NCBI GenBank assembly: GCA_012103455.1
Contig: WLWT01000003.1
Coordinates: 248,001 to 312,000, forward strand
Direction: 5' to 3'
From: Gammaproteobacteria bacterium
Lineage (GTDB): Bacteria; Pseudomonadota; Gammaproteobacteria; HK1
DNA length: 64,000 nt
This document shows positions 54,201 through 62,306 of the stretch, piece by piece; the stretch's first letter is position 1; the number at the start of each line of letters is the position of its first letter. A model generated the notes under the pieces. That model was not told the DNA's origin and searched no databases. It saw nothing but the letters and a program-made list of their open reading frames with translations. The position numbers were made by a program, and so were the translations under genes.

Positions 54201-55151
54201 GAGCAGATGCGCGATCTCATCTTGAACACCAACATGGAGCAGCCTTTCCATCCCATCTATCACTATGCGTTCATCACCGACGCCGAGGAGGGCCTGATAC
54301 TGACGGATGTAGACACCTTCGCCGATGGCGAGCTGCGCAACAATTTCATCGAGCGGGTGCTCACCTGGAATGAAGGCGGGGTTTTAAACGGCGCGCGCCA
54401 TATCACCATAGGCGGGCACTATATCTACATCGCCGCGGATCAAGGCATCGTCGTGCTCGACATGGATACGCCACTGGCACCCAAACTAGTCAATATCATT
54501 CCGCTTAAAAACGCCCGCGCCTCGGCACTCCAATTCCGCTACCTGTTCGCATTGGACGACCACGGTTTGAACGTCATCGACGTAACGGTTCCCGAGCAAG
54601 CCAAGCGGGTGCCAGCGGCCCGGGTGGCGCTCAATGACGCCCGCCGTATCTATGTCGCCCGTACCTACGCCTACATCGCAGCCGGCGCTGATGGGCTCAC
54701 CATAGTGGACGTGGAAAAGCCGGAGCAGCCGAAGATCTATCAACGGTTCACGGCGGACGGTACGTTAAATGACGCCAGCGATGTGATCATCGGCACCACC
54801 AACGCGAGCTTATTCGCTTATGTGGCCGATGGCCGTAACGGGCTCAAAGTCGTGCAACTGACCTCTCCGGAGAGCCAGCCCAAGTTCTACGGTTTTAGCC
54901 CGGAACCCAAGCCGCAAGTGATCGCCACCTACCCGACCGGTGCACCAGCGCGAGCGCTGTCCAAGGGATTGGACCGGGATCGGGCAGTGGATGAGACCGG
55001 TCACCAGATGGCCGTCTTCGGCCGCATCGGCTCCCGGCCCTTCAACTTGCGTGAACAACGCGAGTTGTACTTAGGCGAGGATATGAATGTCTGGCGTGTG
55101 AACGACCAGCCGGATGCGACCAAGCTGGTGCGCAGGGCCACAGCGAAGTGA
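51252..55151 (+). CDS. Decahaem cytochrome c with LVIVD-repeat propeller
   Basis: This about 1299-residue secreted protein starts at GTG 51252, ten bases after GGGAGG; a TTG at 51228 is in frame. The signal segment is AVLFHTVIAMLFAGAL with cleavage near MAAA. Ten Cys-x2-Cys-His sites lie between residues 76 and 815: CVSCH, CTDCH, CGACH, CASCH, CMICH, CVDCH, CIDCH, CFSCH, CGGCH and CTDCH. Residues about 910-1220 hold five or six LVIVD-type repeats (GLNVIDVTVPEQAK, GLTIVDVEKPEQPK, GLKVVQLTSPESQP), which form a surface beta-propeller. It is 28 bases after the barrel gene. It may be the periplasmic or outer-surface haem chain of the complex. Confidence 0.9.
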   Translation: MIRASYTLGPGYLRAGYWQAVLFHTVIAMLFAGALTSTSVMAAAADEEPVKRSYQATPPAPAQQSAQDAEAKSSGCVSCHTASDAKTMHDNPAVILGCTDCHGGSASVLKPHGTQPGDGAYDAARDAAHVLPTLPASWHYPHSKNAPQTYSLINREAPQFIRFMNPSDYRVVNEACGACHLEVIEAAKRSLMSTGAMFWGGATYNNGILPFKRYLLGEVYTPDGQPTKVENPVPITPELAAKGVLPALYPMPTWHVIPPGDVFRVFERGGRNVVNLFPETGLPNALGQIQRLEEPGRPDIRQSNRGPGTGARIAVPVINVHKTRLNDPFTWFMGTNENPGDYRHSGCASCHVIYANDRDPRHSGPYGKFGNTGVTQTADPTIPKEESGHPLSHKFTRAIPTSQCMICHMHQPNMFINSYLGYTMWDYESDAPHMWPDKQLYPSWYEVRDKSEVSEAQVLGHHKVRVINENNPEEAAIRGKWSDQAFLKDVSLLNPQLKDTQFADYHGHGWNFRAVFKRDRKGTLLDAQGKTISDIDPDKWKKAVHLSSIHVDYGMHCVDCHFSQDAHGNGHIVGEVAQAVEIECIDCHGTADAYPTLMSSGPAAPAGGRDLSLIRNPDGRARFEWREGKLYQRSVLWPDREWQLSLVKDSVDPDHPHFNVKSSRAKTVAVDGSMAWGPGIAADKRAHKDNEMLCFSCHSSWVTSCGGCHLPIQANWKTRLHHYENRESRNYATYNPQVARDQMFQLGKHGPAKGNRIAPIRSSSALVLSSTDTNRQRIYIQQPPVSASGYSSQAFAPHFPHTARKTETKQCTDCHISQDNDNNAIMAQLLLHGTNFVNFVGFNAWMGTEDEIAAVRVTEWDEPQAVVGSYLHRYAYPDWYQDHMDDGQVLREAYTHGTRGGKVGCLQLRGEYLFVAQGDAGMEVYDVQAIANKGFSQRIITAPFSLWGHDARIRSKNATCVALPTNQPIAPHRQNSPGFGLSAEQMRDLILNTNMEQPFHPIYHYAFITDAEEGLILTDVDTFADGELRNNFIERVLTWNEGGVLNGARHITIGGHYIYIAADQGIVVLDMDTPLAPKLVNIIPLKNARASALQFRYLFALDDHGLNVIDVTVPEQAKRVPAARVALNDARRIYVARTYAYIAAGADGLTIVDVEKPEQPKIYQRFTADGTLNDASDVIIGTTNASLFAYVADGRNGLKVVQLTSPESQPKFYGFSPEPKPQVIATYPTGAPARALSKGLDRDRAVDETGHQMAVFGRIGSRPFNLREQRELYLGEDMNVWRVNDQPDATKLVRRATAK

Positions 55152-55526
55152 TGCGCTGCCCGGTTAAGGCCGTTCATTTCCCACAACACCGGCCACACTG
55201 AGCGGACAACGGCAACGATAGCCACGAGCCCAGCCACTTCGCCCAAAGTTTGCACCAAGTATTGAGCCGGACTCAGAGAACCGCCGATCAAAGCAGGCAA
55301 CGGTGCTATGAACACCGCGATAACGATAACCGCCACGGTATTATCATGCGTACCTTGGTCCGTGCTCGGAACCGTTCACGCGCTTTGAGGCGCTCGGCCA
55401 GACGGCGCGGGGTGGAACCCAACCGGCCAGCGGCACACCGGCTTCTTCCATCGCCGCCAGTTCAGTCAACCAACGGGATCTGATCTGCTGCACAATATAG
55501 GGCTAACTAACGGAGTAAAAGAAAGT
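55152..55526. other. Gap with possible membrane-protein remnant
   Basis: The reverse strand between about 55336 and 55160 encodes two hydrophobic stretches (AVIVIAVFIAPLPALIG and GLVAIVAVVRSVWPVLW), but the frame overlaps the preceding gene by 150 bases and has no good start, so it is probably a remnant. The rest holds nothing recognisable. Confidence 0.35.
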
Positions 55527-56165
55527 ATGACGCAATCGCATGTCATCGGTGTCACCCTGGCGGGCGTGCTATTAGGCGGGACTCTTGGATATGTGTTGGA
55601 AACCCGCGGCCCTGTCGATCCCAATCCCGAATTGGAGCGGGCAACCGTATTATTCGGCCAACACACACCGGTCCCGCCGTTTGAGTTAATCGATCATCGA
55701 GCGCAAGTCTTTGACGAAAGCAACCTCAAAAGCCGGTGGAGCTTGCTCTTTTTTGGCTACACCCACTGTCCGGACATCTGCCCGACCACGCTGAGCACCG
55801 TCAAAGGTGCTATCGAAGTCCTGAACACGCCTGCTTTAGATGATCTGCAAGTGATTTTCGTCAGCGTCGATCCGGAGCGCGACTCCAGCAGCAAACTAGG
55901 TCGATACATTACCTTCTTCGACCCGGCATTCATCGGCGTCACCGGCGAGCATGAGCGACTAGAACGCTTCACCGCCGCGCTAGGCGCCGTCTACCGCATC
56001 GAGCAACACAACACCGAGGAGACCAACTATGCCGTCGATCACAGCTCACGTCTCTTGCTGATCAACCCGGCCGGGCAGTTGCACGCGGTTTTCGCTCCCC
56101 CCCATGAGAGCGGCGTGCTGGCCCATGAGCTGACCATCATTGCCGAGGCATTCGGCAGCGCCTAA
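55527..56165 (+). CDS. SCO1/SenC family copper chaperone
   Basis: This 212-residue membrane-anchored thioredoxin-fold protein has an N-terminal helix (HVIGVTLAGVLLGGTLGYVL) and copper ligands in the CPDIC motif near residue 86 and His in VDHSSRLLLI near 172. SCO proteins deliver copper to the CuA site of cytochrome c oxidase or act in periplasmic redox control. The position at the end of the cytochrome cluster fits respiratory assembly, though no oxidase genes are in the window. Confidence 0.92.
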   Translation: MTQSHVIGVTLAGVLLGGTLGYVLETRGPVDPNPELERATVLFGQHTPVPPFELIDHRAQVFDESNLKSRWSLLFFGYTHCPDICPTTLSTVKGAIEVLNTPALDDLQVIFVSVDPERDSSSKLGRYITFFDPAFIGVTGEHERLERFTAALGAVYRIEQHNTEETNYAVDHSSRLLLINPAGQLHAVFAPPHESGVLAHELTIIAEAFGSA

Positions 56166-56573
56166 GACCCGGAGGGCTATTAGGCCGCCCTAACCGCCAT
56201 CCCGTCACCATCAGACCCCGTAACCATCAGACAAAGCCGGCTTCATGTCGGTTTTGTAAATTACCCTTGCGGACGAAGCTATCGATGCACTAGGGCCAAT
56301 TGCCGGCATGCTGTGCCAAGATCTGCTGGAACAACACGGCCAATCGACCGATAGCATCCGCAGAATCGTCGCAGATCTAATGCTTGATTTCGACGATCCA
56401 AAAGCAGCTAACGAGTTTGAACAACGTATCTTGTCGCTGCTATAGACGCCCTGCCATGCACTTAAATAGCCAGTCGCCACTATAAAAAGAGTCAATCACA
56501 CTTTTGACTCAACAACATCAAAGTACAGCTATCAGAGCACAGCTATGGGACAGCAGCCCCGAAAATTTCTAAA
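56166..56573. other. Gap with a 16-bp duplication
   Basis: CCCGTCACCATCAGAC is duplicated in tandem at 56201-56232. The remaining bases hold the C-terminal-like fragment at 56260-56445. Confidence 0.5.
56260..56445 (+). pseudogene. C-terminal coding fragment, unknown family
   Basis: A 61-codon frame follows directly after a TAA and has no start codon at its beginning. It reads ADEAIDALGPIAGMLCQDLL, then STDSIRRIVADLMLDFDDP and NEFEQRILSLL. This resembles the small helical C-terminal domain (GPIA...L) found at the end of some signalling proteins. The first possible start is the internal ATG. Likely the remains of a deleted larger gene. Confidence 0.45.
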
Positions 56574-56713
56574 GAGCACCTCTAAAAATGCACTTTTTCC
56601 GCGATTGCGGCGTCAGCGCCGTGCTCGAATCCTCAGGTATCACCTATACACTGCGGTTGTGCGCACGGTGCTTCCTTGCACTCACGAAACAATGACTATT
56701 GTTAGAGGCGCCC
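56574..56713 (+). mobile_element. 140-bp MITE-like element, copy 8
   Basis: Same family, ends GAGCACCTCTAAAAATG and GGGCGCCTCTAACAAT. The flanks TAAA and TTAA are similar but not identical. It is located just downstream of gdhA (convergent side). Confidence 0.87.
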
Positions 56714-56776
56714 TTAAGGACCAAAGGAGCGTTTCCTAGAGCGGAAGCGCCCGCTTTAGACCGTACCTGGGTTCGC

Positions 56777-58132
56777 TCACACGACACCGTAGGCGATCAT
56801 AGCGTCAGCAACTTTGACGAAGCCGGCGATATTCGCACCATTCACATAATCGACATAATCATCATCGACGCGCCCATATTCTTCGCATTTGTCATGAATG
56901 CCCTGCATGATGTTGCGAAGCAGTTGCTGCAGCTCTTCTTCTTTCCAGGTGATGCGCGCACTGTTTTGGCTCATTTCCAGACCGGATACGGCGACCCCGC
57001 CCGCGTTAGCCGCTTTGCCGGGGGCGAATAGAATGCGCGCTTTTTGGAAAGCCTGCACCGCTTCAATGGTGGACGGCATATTGGCGCCCTCGGCCACCGC
57101 GATACAGCCGTTGGCAACCAGTGCTTTGGCACCGTCCTCGTCCAGTTCATTCTGGGTGGCACATGGCAATGCCAGATCGCAAGGAACGCCCCAAGGTTTT
57201 TGCCCTTCCACAAAGTCCCAGCCAAATGCCGTAGCCGCTTCATCAATACGCCCGCGGCGTACGGTTTTCAGTTCCATAACCCACTGCAACTGCTCTTGGC
57301 TGATACCGTTTTTGGCATGCACAAAGCCGCTGGAGTCGGACAGAGTCAACACCTTGCCACCGAGCTGCAAGACTTTCTCCGCCGCATAAGTGGCAACATT
57401 GCCGGAACCGGAGATGGCGACCGTCTTGCCTTCCACCCTCTGATCTTTGGTCTTGAGCATGCCCTCCATCATGTATACCGCACCATAACCGGTTGCCTCG
57501 GTGCGTATCGGGCTGCCACCGAATTCCATGCCTTTGCCGGTAAGAACGCCCACGAATTTGTTGGTAAGACGCTTGTACTGACCGAACATGTAGCCGATTT
57601 CCCGCGCGCCCACGCCGATATCGCCGGCGGGTACGTCGGTGTCTTCGCCCACGTGACGGGTCAATTCGGTCATAAAGGACTGGCAGAAATTCATCACCTC
57701 GTTGTCCGACTTGCCCTTGGGATTGAAGTCGGCGCCGCCTTTACCACCCCCCATGGGTAAGCCGGTCAAACTGTTTTTGAAAGTCTGCTCGAAAGCCAGG
57801 AATTTGAGAACGCTCAAAGTCACAGAGGGATGGAAGCGGATACCGCCCTTATAAGGTCCTATAGCATTGTTGTTCTGCACGCGGTACCCGCGGTTGACAC
57901 GAATATTGCCTTTGTCGTCCTCCCAACAGACCCGGAACATGATGACCCGGTCCGGTTCGGCGATACGCCGCAATATCTCCCATTCGTGATAGACGGGCTT
58001 GTCCTTAATGTAAGGGAAGATACTCTCGGCAACCTCTTGCACTGCTTGCTGGAACTCGGCCTCACCTGGGTTACGGCGCCTGACCCCTTCCATGAATTGT
58101 TCGATTGTCGGCGATGCGTGCAGAACTGGCAT
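56777..58132 (-). CDS. gdhA: NADP-specific glutamate dehydrogenase
   Basis: This makes glutamate from 2-oxoglutarate and ammonia with NADPH in the cytosol. The 451-residue hexameric type I enzyme shows GYRVQNNNAIGPYKGGIRFH near residue 87, the catalytic PMGGGKGGADFNPKGKSD near 125 and the nucleotide fold AISGSGNVATYAAEKV near 240. The start is ATG 58132, five bases after AAGGAGG; five more codons are in frame upstream. It is monocistronic. It links to the hut genes only in that histidine breakdown also yields glutamate and ammonia. Confidence 0.96.
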   Translation of the reverse strand: MPVLHASPTIEQFMEGVRRRNPGEAEFQQAVQEVAESIFPYIKDKPVYHEWEILRRIAEPDRVIMFRVCWEDDKGNIRVNRGYRVQNNNAIGPYKGGIRFHPSVTLSVLKFLAFEQTFKNSLTGLPMGGGKGGADFNPKGKSDNEVMNFCQSFMTELTRHVGEDTDVPAGDIGVGAREIGYMFGQYKRLTNKFVGVLTGKGMEFGGSPIRTEATGYGAVYMMEGMLKTKDQRVEGKTVAISGSGNVATYAAEKVLQLGGKVLTLSDSSGFVHAKNGISQEQLQWVMELKTVRRGRIDEAATAFGWDFVEGQKPWGVPCDLALPCATQNELDEDGAKALVANGCIAVAEGANMPSTIEAVQAFQKARILFAPGKAANAGGVAVSGLEMSQNSARITWKEEELQQLLRNIMQGIHDKCEEYGRVDDDYVDYVNGANIAGFVKVADAMIAYGVV

Positions 58133-58506
58133 ATGAGCCTCCTTCAAATTCGCAGTTAATTGAGCCGGTAACGAGCGCCGTTAAGTTTGAGGACGCCCGG
58201 TACTTTAACAGTTTCAAAACCCCAATAAGTAGCCAAACCCACAATTTTGCAACCTGTCACAGCGATGCTGGCAGTGGTGGCAGCACCGCTCGACGAGCAC
58301 GGCGCCTATACGTACCGTTAAGCGCCCGCGCAATTCCAGTCGCAGCCAACAACCGCACTGCAAGTGCAACAGGATGCACAAGCGGAAGAGGAGGCAACGA
58401 ATCCGATCTAAGCCCTCCCCCGATCTAGACAAATACGTCTAAACAAACACATCAATAGGCCGTGTAAAAACCACTTCTCTATTACCACTTTGCGATCGCG
58501 GTCAAT
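58133..58506. other. Gap upstream of gdhA, no gene seen
   Basis: This probably contains the gdhA promoter. Open frames on both strands show no conserved sequence. Confidence 0.35.
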
Positions 58507-58859
58507 CTAAAAGCGTTCGCCCGCGGGGTTTACCGCCACATGATAATCACGGCGTACATTATCTCCGTTCCACCAACCGTATTCGATACGCTCTGAGGGA
58601 ATACGCCTCGAAGTCCATGCACTGTATAGGCAACAGCGCAATGGCGGCTTAAGACTGGCAAGAACCGGCCAACCTCGCCACAACCCACATGGCTGGTTAC
58701 AACTTCCGTCAATATGCCGAGTGGCCACCGCCACCCGGCAATGCCTCATCCAAAGCCCACCACCCCGCAGCCAAATAGGCTCCAGTACTCTCCCTCGTAC
58801 CCGGCCCCGCAGATGCCGGGACGGCGCAACAAGATATGTAAGGCGCTGGAGATGGCCAT
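58507..58859 (-). pseudogene. imuA-imuB deletion remnant
   Basis: Beside lexA, the reverse strand first reads ImuA-like sequence: MAISSALHILLRRPGI, then in another frame LAAGWWALDEALPGGG, then WPLGILTEVVTSHVGCGEVG. Relatives have ...GFAALDEALPGGGWP.G.LTE. It then passes to SERIEYGWWNGDNVRRDYHV, the C-terminal tail of ImuB-like Y-family polymerases (PERIE.GWWDG.DV.RDYY), and stops at 58507. Several hundred residues between the two are missing. ImuA/ImuB with DnaE2 form an SOS mutagenesis cassette that is often next to lexA, which supports the reading. Confidence 0.75.
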
Positions 58860-58880
58860 TCAAAAGCGGCAGGATCAATA

Positions 58881-58912
58881 TCACGGCTTAGCTGAATCAC
58901 GGCTTAGCTGAA
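58881..58912. repeat. 16-bp tandem duplication
   Basis: Two exact copies of TCACGGCTTAGCTGAA lie 20 bases downstream of the lexA stop codon, between lexA and the imuA remnant. Confidence 0.9.
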
Positions 58913-58932
58913 ACCCGTTATGCAGCGTGCCG

Positions 58933-59541
58933 TCAAAGGTCGTCGCGAACAACCCCTACGGCGAGTCCCTCAATGGTCATCTCCTGTAGCCGTAAGTCCA
59001 CCACGATGGGCTTAAAGTCGTCATTCTCCGGCATCAAGCGCACGATATTGCCACGGCGGCGATACCGCTTCACCGTCACATCATCGCCGACCCGGGCAAC
59101 TGCTATCTGCCCACTGCTCACCTGTGAGGTGCGGTGCACCGCCAGCAGATCGCCATTGAGTATCCCGATATTGCGCATGCTCATCCCTCGCACTCTCAAA
59201 AGATAATGGGCGCGTGGCTGAAACAGCTTGGGATCTAAACGGCAGTGCCGCTCGATGTTCTCTTGGGCGAGGATGGGATTGCCGGCAGCCACCCGCCCGA
59301 TAATGGGCAATCCGGCATTAGGCTTGACTTGAGAGAGGACTCGAATACCGCGGGAAGTCCCGGCTATCAACTCGATAGCGCCTTTGCGCGCCAAGGCTTT
59401 CAGGTGATCTTCCGCCGCGTTGGGCGAACGGAAACCCAAGGCTTCGGCGATCTCCGCCCGGGTTGGCGGCATACCTTCGTTCTCGATGAATTCTTGAATC
59501 AACTGCAAGATTTGCTGCTGGCGGGCTGTCAGCGTTAACAC
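58933..59541 (-). CDS. lexA: LexA repressor
   Basis: This is the SOS repressor and self-cleaving serine protease. The 202-residue protein has the winged-helix N-terminus (LTARQQQILQLIQEFIENEG, PPTRAEIAEALGFRSPNAAE), the Ala-Gly cleavage site in GRVAAGNP near residue 85, catalytic Ser in RGMSMRN near 120 and Lys in DVTVKRY near 157. Translation starts at GTG, seven bases after GGAG. An SOS box lies upstream, so it is probably autoregulated. A decayed imuA/imuB remnant follows it. Confidence 0.97.
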   Translation of the reverse strand: MLTLTARQQQILQLIQEFIENEGMPPTRAEIAEALGFRSPNAAEDHLKALARKGAIELIAGTSRGIRVLSQVKPNAGLPIIGRVAAGNPILAQENIERHCRLDPKLFQPRAHYLLRVRGMSMRNIGILNGDLLAVHRTSQVSSGQIAVARVGDDVTVKRYRRRGNIVRLMPENDDFKPIVVDLRLQEMTIEGLAVGVVRDDL

Positions 59542-59567
59542 GTTTTTACTCCGTAGTGTGGACTAGC

Positions 59568-59583
59568 CTGTCAATGTATACAG
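59568..59583 (-). promoter_or_regulatory. LexA (SOS) box upstream of lexA
   Basis: CTGTCAATGTATACAG is a perfect CTGT-N8-ACAG operator, 26 bases before the lexA start. A second, weaker candidate begins CTGTCTAAATCC at 59589. This agrees with autoregulation of lexA. Confidence 0.88.
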
Positions 59584-59940
59584 ACATACTGTCTAAATCC
59601 ACCAGAATTTAAGGTTTACAGAGGACTTTGTCAAAAAAACGTCTTTCTTTTGCCTCAACGTGCTAACATTGAACCAAGAGCACAGCCTCCTAGCAAAAGC
59701 ATATGCAAATGGAACATCTTTTGATGGCCAAGATTCGGACAAAACCTCGTCCTCATCGCCGATACCGCCGGCGAAAACATGGCCGCCATGGGGCACTCCC
59801 GGTAAGGCTACAAAGAGCAAGACTTAAGCAAATAAGAGCGTAATAATGGCAAAATTCCCTGACCATTGCCGGCAACGGTAGCCGGCTCCTCACTTGCTCT
59901 ACGTCCTGTACCTTCACTATTGGCCCTGAGGAGACATTCA
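59584..59940. other. Gap between lexA and mmsA
   Basis: A more AT-rich stretch near 59585-59750 should contain the lexA promoter and possibly that of mmsA. A reverse-strand frame at 59593-59820 has no family signature and I do not call it a gene. Confidence 0.4.
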
Positions 59941-61487
59941 ATGTCAGACACTGCCCTGCCAACCATAGAACACTTTATCGGCGGCCAACGCTCTAGCGGC
60001 AGTTCCAACCGGTTCGGCGATGTCTACAATCCAGGCACCGGTCAAGTAGCAGCCCGTGTACCCTTCGCCACCGCCGCGCAAGTAGATGCCGCGGTCGTCA
60101 ACGCCCATGCAGCCACCCCCGGCTGGGCTGCGACGCCACCGGCTCAACGCGCCCGCATCCTGTTTCGTTATCAGGAGCTGCTACACAAAAACATGGAGCG
60201 CTTGGCCCGAGTGGTCTCCTCGGAGCATGGCAAAACCGTAGAAGACGCCAAGGGCTCCATCACCCGCGGTCTTGAAGTGGTGGAGTTCGCCTGTGGCATC
60301 CCGCAACTGCTCAAGGGCGAGTACAACAACACCGTGGCCGGTGGCATAGATATGTACTCCGTACGCCAACCGTTGGGCGTATGTGTGGGTATCACGCCGT
60401 TCAACTTTCCGGCCATGGTGCCTATGTGGATGTACCCGGTGGCCATCGCCTGCGGCAACACTTTCATCCTGAAACCCTCCGAGCGTGATCCCTCCTGCCC
60501 CCTCATCCTCGCCGAACTCGCCTTGGAGGCCGGCTTACCCGAAGGGGTTTTGAATGTTGTCCACGGCGACAAAGAAGCAGTGGATGCTTTGCTGACCCAC
60601 CCGCTGGTCGATGCCGTCAGCTTCGTCGGCTCTACCCCTATCGCCGAATACGTCTACCGCACGGGCACCGCCGCCGGTAAACGGGTCCAAGCGCTAGGCG
60701 GCGCGAAGAATCACCTGGTGATAATGCCTGATGCCGATCTGGCCCAAACCACCGATGCGCTGATGGGCGCCGCTTACGGCTCGGCCGGGGAGCGCTGCAT
60801 GGCCGTCTCCGTCGCAGTAGCCGTAGGCGACAACACCGCCGACGCCCTATTGGCGTCGCTAACACCCAGAGTTGCAGCACTTAAGCTGGGACCGCATACG
60901 GATCCGGATGCGCAAATGGGGCCGTTGGTCACCCGCGCTCACCTGGAGAAAGTGACCGGCTATGTAGACCGTGGCGTTGAGGAGGGCGCCGAACTCATCG
61001 TCGATGGCCGCAAGCAAAGCCTGCAAGACCATGGCAACAGCCCTCCTCCCGGGGATCTTCCCCCCGAGGGCTTTTTCTTGGGCGGTTGCTTATTCGACCG
61101 GGTGACGCCCGATATGAGCATCTATACCGATGAGATCTTCGGCCCGGTATTGAGCGTGGTACGTGTGGATCATTACGAGGAAGCCTTACAGCTGGTCAAT
61201 GCGCATGAATTCGGTAATGGCGCAGCCATCTTTACCCGCGATGGCGACACTGCCCGCGACTTTACCCACCGGGTCAAAATCGGCATGGTCGGCGTCAACG
61301 TTCCCATCCCCGTGCCTACCGCCTACCATAGCTTCGGCGGCTGGAAGCGCTCCCTCTTCGGCGACCACCACATGCATGGCCGGAGGGTGTACGCTTTTTC
61401 ACCCGGCTCAAAACCATTACCCAACGCTGGCCATCGGGCATTAAAGAGAGGACGGATTTCTCCATACCCCTCATGCGTGATGGCTGA
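59941..61487 (+). CDS. mmsA: Methylmalonate-semialdehyde dehydrogenase, frameshifted near the C-terminus
   Basis: This CoA-acylating aldehyde dehydrogenase converts methylmalonate semialdehyde to propionyl-CoA in valine, thymine and inositol degradation. Conserved blocks: GVCVGITPFNFPAMVPMWMY near residue 140, the ILKPSE site, FVGSTPIAEYVY, and the catalytic Cys in GSAGERCMAVSVAV near 285. GAGGAG precedes ATG 59941. After GDHHMHG one C is missing (near 61383): the normal tail PEGVRFFTRLKTITQRWPSG continues in another frame to a TGA at 61487, while the literal frame runs to 61536 with unrelated residues. The lesion would alter only the last ~40 residues. A sequencing error is possible. Confidence 0.88.
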
Positions 61488-61532
61488 GCCCGACCCGATT
61501 CGGGAGAGCTATTCCATGCGTCCGGCAGTACT

Positions 61533-62276
61533 ATGAAATGGATAAAACACCTCTTCATAGGGTTGGCTTTTTATCTATCCGGCCCCCTGTTGGTGGCCGC
61601 TTTAGGCGGCATCGACTTCGGGGGTAATTGGCAAACCGCCAGCCGCGACAGTACCGGTATGGCGCCTGCGCCTGAACAAGAGCCGCGGGCGGTGGTACAG
61701 ATCTATGCCGGACGCGCTTTCGGATGGCGCGGTGTGTTCGGCGTACATACCTGGATCGCCACCAAAGAGCGCGGTGCCAACCATTACATCACCCATCAGG
61801 TACTCGGCTGGCGGGCCCGGTACGGCGCCGCCGCGGTGGTGCAACAACGCGACTTACCCGATCGGCGTTGGTACGGCGCCGAACCCGAACTCCTGCTCGA
61901 TTTACGCGGCCAGGAGGCGGCCAGAGCCATCCCCCGCATTTACGCGGCGGTGGCCAACTATCCCCATGCGTACGAATACACCGTCTGGCCAGGACCCAAT
62001 AGCAACACCTTCACCGCGCACATCGCCCGCCAGATCCCGGAACTGAAACTGGACCTGCCACCTACCGCCATCGGCAAAGACTATCTCGCCGAGGGCGCGC
62101 TCATGGCGCTGAGCCCAAGTGGCACCGGTGGTCAGATCTCTTTGGCCGGTGTCGCTGGCATATTGGTGGGTTGGGAAGAGGGAATCGAATTCAATCTGCT
62201 CGGCTTGAGTATGGGCCTAGACCCTTTGGATCTGGCCATTAAGTTGCCAGGTATAGGCCGTTTAAGTGCTTTCTAG
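61533..62276 (+). CDS. DUF3750 family protein
   Basis: This 247-residue protein has an N-terminal hydrophobic segment (HLFIGLAFYLSGPLLVAAL), probably an uncleaved anchor or signal, and the DUF3750 core: AVVQIYAGRAFGWRGVFGVH, TWIATKERGANHYITHQVLG, WYGAEPELLLDLRG and YTVWPGPNSNTFTAHIARQI. The function is unknown; the NTF and His/Cys-free core give no catalytic hint. It overlaps the run-on frame of the frameshifted mmsA by four bases, but not the corrected one. Confidence 0.88.
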   Translation: MKWIKHLFIGLAFYLSGPLLVAALGGIDFGGNWQTASRDSTGMAPAPEQEPRAVVQIYAGRAFGWRGVFGVHTWIATKERGANHYITHQVLGWRARYGAAAVVQQRDLPDRRWYGAEPELLLDLRGQEAARAIPRIYAAVANYPHAYEYTVWPGPNSNTFTAHIARQIPELKLDLPPTAIGKDYLAEGALMALSPSGTGGQISLAGVAGILVGWEEGIEFNLLGLSMGLDPLDLAIKLPGIGRLSAF

Positions 62277-62306
62277 CCTAGACCTGCTCTTGAGAGACTG
62301 CTTGAG

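Noticed and set aside
55001..55336. Reverse-strand hydrophobic frame after the decahaem gene
   Set aside because: It overlaps the decahaem coding sequence by 150 bases, has only a weak GTG start and no family; at best a remnant.
59593..59820. 75-residue reverse-strand frame between lexA and mmsA
   Set aside because: No ribosome binding site or motif, and it lies over the probable promoter region.
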